From: Dunaliella salina | Taxonomy: Eukaryota; Chlorophyta; Chlorophyceae; Chlamydomonadales; Dunaliellaceae | Reading direction: 5' to 3' | Assembly: GCA_002284615.2 (NCBI GenBank) | Contig: MU069502.1 | Span: forward strand, 262,763-277,064 | Length of the DNA stretch: 14,302 nt | Shown: positions 8,160-14,302 of the stretch, piece after piece | Layout: each line of letters starts with the position of its first letter | How positions within the stretch are numbered: the stretch's first letter is position 1 | The notes under the pieces: model-generated | The model's database searches: none | The model's input: the letters and a program-made list of their open reading frames with translations, nothing else | What the model was told of the DNA's origin: nothing | Program-made: the position numbers and the translations under genes

Positions 8160-9500
8160 ACGGCTATTTACCTCATGCTGACATGTGAACGGACCAGGCT
8201 CCGCTGCACGTACTTTTCTTGAAACATTGCAATGCATCTATGATAGTGGGTGCTGAGACTTAAACATGAAGCACATTATGAACAAGTCTGTCATGGTCTC
8301 TGATACATGACCCGAGGATCATTTATCAGAGTTGTGCTGTCCTCTTAATTCTCCACATCATGTGGTGCCATGAGGGTATACTTTCTGGAATTTAACTCTT
8401 CAACCTGGTAAAATTTCTGTTCTAAACTTTGAATATTCATTCCATGCAGAGTGACTGTGCACATGTTTCTTCCGGCAGTTGACACTTCCAAACTCAGCTC
8501 AAGCCTTTGTTTCCACAGTTGACATTTGTACACCAGTTTGAGCACTAACTTTTTTTTTTTGTAAGACTTGTCTGGTTACAGGCCTCTGTGTTTCCGCTCA
8601 GCTGCCCTTGTAGGCGGATAAAGCGATGTAACCTTGCCTTCCACTGTGCTCACCTCATGAGCAGATCATGTGCAGTAATTGTGATTGCACATGCATTGCG
8701 TGATCTTCCTCAAAATGCCAGTCACAAATCAGTGCAAAATAAGATCTTCTAAAATTGCACCTCCAGGGACCGACAGTTGCACAACTGGAAGCAAGCAGCA
8801 ATAAAAAAATGAAATGATATACTGGAACGCCCCTGTATTGTTATAAAAAAGTGTGCAATGATGATATTCATATGGATATGACGCATGATGAATGTCAGAA
8901 TTGTGCAGCACACAAGCAGTCCCATGACATGTCTGTAACGAAAAAATGTTGAAACGTGCACATTCACAAAACCTATGTTCAAACAAATGTACAGGAAAAC
9001 GAAATGCTGGTTACAATTCAAGGCACTTCAAAATCAGTAAGCATCAGCACAAGGGATGCCTGTGCCCTGGTTCGCACAGCCCATGAGCTACTTGCAGGTT
9101 CTTGAAGTTGAATGTAATAGAGTCTATCCCTCTGAAATCATCCCGGCCCGCTGCATGTGCAAGAGCTGAGCTTGGTAACTAGCTAGCAGCCCTTGCTTGT
9201 CATTAAGCTTGCGCAAGGATGTCATGACTTCCTTCAAGAGCCCGACCTGCAGATGGCGTTTGAAAAGGACAGAGTGACAACTTGTTCAACTTCTGAGTTG
9301 CATTCTGCTCGACGAACAAAGCAGGAGTACAATCAAGACTCAGAGGGTGGTGTTCACAACGACCACATTTGTACTTGTGATTTATTTCAAGTACACAATA
9401 AAATAATTGCACATCCTCGTGGATAGGATGACAAAGGCGCTGAAACAAAAGCAGCCTTGACCAAACAGACCACCAAAGGAAGTGCTGTGCATATGGTTGT
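8160..9500. other. No gene recognised; contains dispersed repeat copy 2
   Basis: AT-rich sequence with short, unconvincing frames on both strands. The only assignable item is the segment near 8567-8642 related to 1583-1655, preceded by a poly-T run at about 8551-8561. Confidence 0.5.
8567..8642. repeat. Dispersed repeat fragment, copy 2
   Basis: Starts GACTTGTCTGGTTACAGGC and shares the CAGCTGCCC core with copy 1 near 1583, in the same orientation. On the minus strand the related reading carries an in-frame TGA in this copy where copy 1 is open. This fits a decayed coding element, but the match is short. Confidence 0.5.
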
Positions 9501-9757
9501 GTTAAGAGGGTTGAGAAGTTGGCAAAAGAGCCTTCAAAGAGGGCAAAAGAGGCCCTAAAGAGGCTCTTTGACCCTTTTATGCCACATGCTCAACCGTCTT
9601 TACCCAACCCTAGCTTCGCAGCACTGCAGCTGTTGTCTCTACCACTCATGAAGAAGGGCTTTGCAGCTTTGACTGAATGCGCTATGCTTGGGAAAGTCCT
9701 TGGGATTCCAGGCGCCTGCTGTGGCCCAGCCATCAGGCTTCGGACACTGAAGCTCAC

Positions 9758-9885
9758 CTCTTGCTGTACAGTTGCTGCCAAGCCCTGCAGGTGCGTTGCA
9801 GTGGGCAACAGCTGTGGCTGCTGATCTGCATCTTCTTCATTCTTGCTTGCCCTGGTATCTCCTGGCCCTCTACCTGCATTTGCTC
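9758..9885 (-). CDS. Possible exon of an unidentified minus-strand gene
   Basis: Between an acceptor-like GACGACGCAG and a strong donor CAAGAG|GTGAGCTT the minus strand is open for 42 codons. It reads ANAGRGPGDTRASKNEEDAD, then a Gln-rich part ending THLQGLAATVQQE. A further micro-exon candidate lies upstream at 9981-9955 (ACTTTGCAG acceptor, GAGAAA|GTGAGTCG donor, AGVRLLLEK in one frame). The phases of the two do not settle one reading. No family is recognised. It could share a gene with the segment ending at 7592. Confidence 0.25.
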
Positions 9886-10449
9886 CTGCGTCGTCAAATT
9901 GATGCATCCAGGTTGCACATGGCATTGCTCATTTGCTCCCACACATCGACTCACTTTCTCCAGCAAAAGGCGAACACCAGCCTGCAAAGTGTTCACATCA
10001 GCCTATAAAATTTGCTCATCCACTCATTTGCACCTGCAAAATGTGCACCCACATGACCTGTTCTGAATGCCTGGAGGCGTTCTATCTTAATTCCAACACC
10101 TCCCACGAAAACAAGGAGGCACTGATTGTTGCTCATAAACAACCTTCAGATGAGTGAAGGGATTGCGTCTAGAGAGGGGCCCACGCGCATGACAAGAGCA
10201 TGGGTCAACAGCCAAGGAAGCAATGTCGCAAGGCATTACCACAAGGAATTGAATATAGGGCTTGAGCTTGGCATGCTATAATTGAAAATTTGATGGTTTT
10301 GATTCGGCTCTTTCTTAAACTATACTTCTATCTCATCTACTTGATTAGATGTTCTTTGCTTGGCACTTTCATTCCCCAACATCATGATGCCCAATACAGC
10401 AACTGGCTGCTGATCTCTTTAGACTTCTTGTTGTACCGTCGAAGTTGCA

Positions 10450-10473
10450 AATTTCACCATATTCGGTGAAATT
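10450..10473. repeat. Perfect 9-bp inverted repeat (hairpin)
   Basis: AATTTCACC at 10450-10458 and GGTGAAATT at 10465-10473 are exact complements around the loop ATATTC. No poly-T tail or nearby gene assigns a role. Confidence 0.75.
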
Positions 10474-11009
10474 CTGGCCCACTGGTCACTTCAATTGGTC
10501 AGCTTTCTGATTTCACCCAACCTGGGCAAGCCATCTTGGCCCATTCTCCCGCAGACATGCTTTGCTGTGTTGGGATCACGTGGATGTGAGTACGAAGCAA
10601 GTGCTCAACCTCATTTTCATGTGCTTAAGTTCGCTTTGGGGCAGCTTGAGCGCCCAACAGAGAGCGCTCTTGCTTGCTCGAGTTTCCAATGGTTTACTCT
10701 TCACACCATAAGTGACGCTATCAGAAAAATGCGCTGTAAATGAAGGCGTTGTTTTGGGAATGTCAAGGATGCACCGTTGATAAGATTGCCAAAATCAATG
10801 AACGCCTGTAGGGCGTAGCACTGCTGCTTTAAATTGGGCATCCCTGGAACCATTGTGGACTCGAGCCACATTGTTTTGTACGTCTTGAACATAAAACGTG
10901 CTGCAGCGTGTGCGCAAACGAAAGAAAGCATAAGAAAGTAGGACATGATGGTTCTAATGACAAAAGAAGGGGCAGAGCTTGTGCTTCTTTTACATGCCAG
11001 TGCACACAA

Positions 11010-11250
11010 AATCATGCAAATGATGGGCTTTGTTTTTCACAGTGTTACGTAGATGATAACGATATTAACAACAAGAGTAGTAATAGTAATAATAATGACA
11101 ATAATAACAATAAATCATGCAAATGATGGGCTTTGCTTGTCACAGTGTTATGTAATAAATAAGTAAACAAATAAACAAAAAAATTGTGTTAAATGAATAA
11201 ACATATTGTATTAAATCATGCAAATGATAGGCTTTGCTTTTCTTTGTCGA
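11010..11250. repeat. Triplicated 41-bp motif with AT-rich spacers (~102-bp period)
   Basis: AATCATGCAAATGATGGGCT starts at 11010 and 11113, and with one change (GATAGGC) at 11214; the periods are 103 and 101. In the first two copies similarity continues through TTTG.TT.TCACAGTGTTA to TGTTACGTA/TGTTATGTA. The spacers are AT-rich simple sequence (TAATAATAA, AAATAAACAA types) and differ between copies. Confidence 0.85.
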
Positions 11251-12230
11251 AAACAATGTAAAGGGGGCTGCATCCCTTCGTGCACTCCCCTGCTCCTGCA
11301 CCTTGCATCTCCAACTCCTGCTGAGATTACTCTTTGAAGCAATGGAGCATACCAGTTTCATGCATTTCCCTGTGGGCAAGTGTAGGAAGTCAGCATGAAG
11401 GATGTGATGGGGCCACATAAGCAGTCAAAGAAGTCGCATCAATTGGAGCACAGGCCCTGATCCGACCCTACTTCAATCATCCACAAGACAGCACGTCTCC
11501 ATGAGAGTATAGTGTGCCTTTTAGGATGGCATCCATCCCTGGAAAGCTCCCTTCTTTGCCACTCCATGAGCACTTTGACGCGAGACATCAGACAGGCTTT
11601 ATCAATATCAATTATCAATACTGTGAGTGAATGAATGCATGAATGAACCAGAATTTTCTGGAACCAAATGCTTTATTAGCAGAGAGCAACCTGGTTTAGT
11701 ACAGCAGCTTGACAGGGTGCTGGACAGCAGCTTTAAAACCAGCACAAAGTTTGTATTTTGGTGGAAGAATTTTTGGAATGGGGTGGTCTGGGTGGCTTAA
11801 AGCTTCATCCTTTGAGTGTAGAATTTCACAGGCACTCAGGGACTCAGCCCCAGTGGACTCCGCCTAAATAACAGATTTTGCAGCCAAACACTCATTGCGA
11901 AACACAGGGGATGGTGGACTGTAAAAGCAAAAACCAACAACCTGACCAGAACAATCGAAGTGACACGCACCAGTGTACAGGTTTTGAGGGCCTTTTGGTG
12001 GGGTCTCTGCTAGCTTGCTTGTTAGCTTGCTAGTTAAGGAACCTTCCCTTGATGCACGCGGCCTCTGGCCGGTGTAGACATTTCTTTTTCTTTTTCACGC
12101 ACCAATCGCACTCCCCCCGGATCTGATCTCGCTTGTGCGCCCACCCCGCGACAAGCGACTTGCGCCAGCGGCTGCATGAGCACCGGGGTGGCTTGCAGCA
12201 GCTGCTAGCAAGGGCTCCACTGCTGAGGCC
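11251..12230. other. No gene recognised
   Basis: No credible coding segment is seen on either strand. Minor simple repeats include GAATGAATGCATGAATGA at about 11629-11647 and GCTTGCTTGTTAGCTTGCTA at about 12013-12032. Confidence 0.5.
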
Positions 12231-12231
12231 A

Positions 12232-12500
12232 TGAGCTGCAGCACAAAGAGGCCCCTGCAGCGAGTGAGAGTTGCAGCAAGAATAGGCTATGAGCTGCAGC
12301 ACAAAGGCCCCTGCAATGAATGAGGGTCGCGGCAGCAAGAGTAGGCAATGAGGTACCTGCAATGAATGGAACAAGAGGCGCCTGCAATGAATGCAGCAAA
12401 AGGCCCGTGAGTAAATGAGGGTTGCAGCAAGAAGAGGCAATGAGGTGCAGCACAGAGAGCACCTGCACTGGTGGAGGCTGCAGCAAATCAAGGAGTGAAG
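12232..12500. repeat. ~58-bp degenerate tandem array
   Basis: Units begin ATGAGCTGCAGCACAAAG or a variant at about 12232, 12290 and 12441, with a rearranged longer unit from 12349. Shared words are GAGGCCCCTGCA, GAATGAGGGT and TTGCAGCAAGAA. The 183-codon minus-strand frame across it (12581-12030) is Cys/Leu/Ser-rich because of the repeat and is not a convincing gene. Confidence 0.8.
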
Positions 12501-12644
12501 GAGTCGCCAGTGCTGAAGACAGCCGCGTCGAGGTCGGCGTCTACGGCGGACATTGAGCTCGGGATTGGATGTCGAACGCAATGGCGATGACCTGGTTGCT
12601 GTGCCACCTCAATACATTGGCGCTGACACAAAGAGCAGGGCTGT

Positions 12645-13030
12645 GGCCATTTGGTGCAGCACCACCAGACCCCTGCTATGAGTGCAGGAAACAGCAAGTC
12701 AGATTGGAGCAGCCTGAGGTGTCAGCAAGTCAAGGTGACCTGAGGCCCTTTGGTGCAGCACCATCAGTCCCCTGCTATGCGTGCAGGAAACAGCAAGTCA
12801 GAGTGGAGCAGCCTGAGGTGTCAGCAAGTCAAGGTGACCTGAGGCCCTTTGGTGCAGCACCATCAGTCCCCTGCCATGCTTCAAGGACACAGCAAGTCAA
12901 GGTAAAGCAGCCTGAGGTGTCAGCAAGTCGACCTGTGGCTCTTTGGTGCAGCACCATCAGCCCCCTGCTATGCGTGCAGGAAATAGCAAGTCCAGGCAAA
13001 GCAGCCTCAGGTGTAAGCAAGTCAAGGTGA
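12645..13030 (+). repeat. 99-bp tandem array, four copies, open as 33-residue repeats
   Basis: TTTGGTGCAGCACC recurs with exact 99-bp spacing between copies 1-2 and 2-3, and 94-bp spacing to copy 4. Each unit also carries CCCCTGC.ATG, a GCAGGAAACAGCAAGTC block and GCAGCCTGAGGTGTCAGCAA. Since 99 is divisible by three, the plus-strand frame 12569-13030 stays open and repeats PFGAAPSVPCYACRKQQVRV then EQPEVSASQGDL. The 5-bp loss in copy 4 shifts the frame. The minus strand is also open in part. It is called a minisatellite; coding is not excluded. Confidence 0.85.
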
Positions 13031-13081
13031 CCATGTTTGGTAAGCCCAAGCCATTAGAAGGGAGGTGCATCTCACATCATG

Positions 13082-13191
13082 TAGGGTTGGCCAAATCCCT
13101 CTTTTCATATGTATTCATATGTATTAAACGACAGATGTATGGAATTTTTGGCACTAAATACAGTAATGGCACAAGGAACTGGCCAACCCTG
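13082..13191. mobile_element. hAT-like MITE, copy 2 (about 110 bp)
   Basis: Left end TAGGGTTGGCCAAATCCC and right end GGAACTGGCCAACCCTG are inverted repeats of each other and match the termini of the element at 2197-2296. The interiors share a TTTTTGGCA word and similar length. No clear 8-bp target-site duplication remains (ACATCATG left, CGCATATG right), so this copy is older or its ends have decayed. The left half also holds a CATATGTATT direct repeat. Confidence 0.75.
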
Positions 13192-13212
13192 CGCATATGA
13201 AATGCGGAAGGG

Positions 13213-13266
13213 AGCCTGGCTTGCCAGGCTGCTCAAAGCTCCTGGAGCAGGAGCTGGAACTTTGAG
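13213..13266. repeat. Two adjoining hairpins
   Basis: First stem: AGCCTGG (13213-13219) with CCAGGCT (13224-13230), loop CTTG. Directly after it CTCAAAG (13232-13238) pairs with CTTTGAG (13260-13266) and encloses a second palindrome, AGCTCCTG/CAGGAGCT (13237-13244 and 13248-13255). The two pairings share bases 13237-13238, so they are alternatives at that point. No function can be assigned. Confidence 0.7.
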
Positions 13267-13419
13267 TGAAGGGGAAAACGCAGAGAGCAGATGCAGTACA
13301 TGTTTAAGGACCAGGAAAGCAAGCAGACTTAAAGTGTGTGTGCGATCTGCTCATTTAACTCCTCGTGAGAGTTTGACAAACAAGGTGTGAGGCAACGACT
13401 CTAGCTGTCCCATGCCAAG

Positions 13420-13800
13420 ACTTGGTGTGAGTATCTGGCCAAGGCCACAGTTTATTTCTGTATTTGTTATCACGAGCGACAGCAACCATGCTATGTTCTG
13501 CATAATGCGAAGATGCCACAGCAGTGGCATTCTTAGTGTCAGAGTACCAAGCATTTCTGGTGGCAGGGTCAATGTGCCAACACCACAGGACCCCATGCGG
13601 CATATTCATCATCACAGGCAACAGCAATCCCACCATGCAATCCTCATTTGTGATACCAGTGAAGGATCCATAGGGGTGGAATCTATATCGTCAGATTTTT
13701 AAGCACTTTCAGTGGGGGAATCAATGTGTCAGCACTACTAGACCCCACGCAACATAGTCGTCATCACTGGTGACAGCAATCCCACTATACAACTCTGTAC
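13420..13800. repeat. Degenerate ~145-bp tandem array, about three copies
   Basis: AGCAACC/AGCAATCC blocks occur at 13481, 13623 and 13775. The last two copies align well over about 67 bases, from TCAATGTG.CA.CAC.AC to GCAATCCCAC (13569 onward and 13720 onward), including GGACCCCA.GC / AGACCCCACGC and CATCA(C/T). The first copy is more diverged. Frames on both strands through it are repeat translations. Confidence 0.75.
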
Positions 13801-13974
13801 ATCCTCACTTCGTTGCAGCAATCCTTCACAAGAACTTGTGCCTTGCAAGCGTTCTAATATGTGATAGCAATAGGAGGCACAACTGGGACTCAACTCGGCT
13901 GGGGCTTCAAGAACAAACAATACCCTGAATTTGGCTGAGGCATCCGAAATAGCAACACAAACGTTTTGTCTTGT

Positions 13975-14302
13975 ACGGAGTGCCCTTGCCCCCTACAAGC
14001 TCACAGCCAAGACAATGACGTTCTGCTGATCAAAATAGTGCGCACCTGTCCTTCAAGGGGACTCACCAACACAGCACTCACCTCTGTCCTTCACAACTTG
14101 ATTGCCTTGTATGGAACACCCTTGCCCCTTACAAGCTCACAGCCATGACACTGACGCTCTGCCGATCAAAAAATCATGCACCTGTCCTTCAAGGGAAGTC
14201 ACCAACGCAGCACTCACCTCTGTCCTTCACAACTTGATTGCCTTGTTTCGAGTGCCCTTGCCCCCTACAAGCTCACAGCCATGACACTGACGCTCTGCCG
14301 AT
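13975..14302. repeat. 136-bp tandem array running off the right edge
   Basis: CTTGCCCCCTACAAGCTCAC or its variant starts at 13985, 14121 and 14257, exact 136-bp periods. Copies also share CACCTGTCCTTCAAGGG and CTCTGTCCTTCACAACTTGA. Copies 1 and 2 differ at roughly one base in ten. The array continues beyond the window, and the 60-codon frames it contains are identical by repetition, not conservation. Confidence 0.93.

Noticed and set aside
9507..9613. Possible third MITE (AGGGTTGAG at the left, CAACCCTA at the right, similar length)
   Set aside because: The terminal match stops after about 9 bases, the interior is unlike the other two copies, and there is no flanking duplication.
10701..11015. 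104-codon minus-strand frame with a hydrophobic N-terminus and NLKQQCYALQAFIDFGNLIN
   Set aside because: Protein-like composition, but no recognised family, no splice context and no supporting repeat pattern. It is kept only as something to test with RNA data.
12030..12581. 183-codon minus-strand frame
   Set aside because: Most of it is translation of the ~58-bp array; the composition is driven by the repeat and no domain is seen.
1..14302. tRNA, rRNA, CRISPR arrays, bacterial operons or riboswitches
   Set aside because: No tRNA B-box with matching A-box, no rRNA core sequence, and no short direct repeats with unique spacers of CRISPR type were found. The spliced gene and repeats point to a eukaryotic nuclear genome.

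Overview
The window looks like nuclear DNA of a eukaryote, most likely a green alga of the Chlorophyceae. One gene is clearly readable. It lies on the minus strand and is cut into very short exons (28-148 nt) by GT-AG introns with GTGAGT-like donors. The rest is rich in microsatellites, minisatellites and small inverted-repeat elements. Intron style, the SAC1/SLT-type transporter and the repeat load would suit a Dunaliella-like alga. That placement is inference; there is no rRNA, organellar or other diagnostic marker here.

Central region (about 6397 down to 2400, minus strand): the 5' part of a gene for an SLC13/DASS (CitMHS-type) membrane transporter, resembling the SAC1/SLT sulfate-transporter group of green algae. 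Seven exons join cleanly, with six introns all in phase 1, to give 194 residues plus two bases. They cover the start codon, TM1, the GPD.VFL segment, the ITPEEA.AGF motif, the LNNTPIVA motif and the TLGGTCSLIGSSTNLVV motif. Three further exons at 3446-3414, about 2957-2894 and about 2720-2475 are plausible but tentative. The second half of the transporter was not found and may lie below position 1 or be too fragmented to read.

Left flank (1-2400): (GT)n-(GC)n, (CCTAT)n and (CA)n microsatellites, a 35-bp minisatellite, and a 100-bp hAT-like MITE with terminal inverted repeats and a perfect 8-bp target-site duplication.

Middle right (6400-11000): no gene can be named. A few minus-strand open segments end in good splice donors (7592, 9758) and may belong to one or more upstream minus-strand genes. 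Two dispersed-repeat fragments, a hairpin and a triplicated 41-bp motif in AT-rich DNA also occur.

Right end (12200-14302): almost continuous repeats. In order these are a ~58-bp array, a 99-bp array open as 33-residue repeats, a second copy of the MITE family, two adjoining hairpins, a degenerate ~145-bp array, and a 136-bp array that runs off the end.
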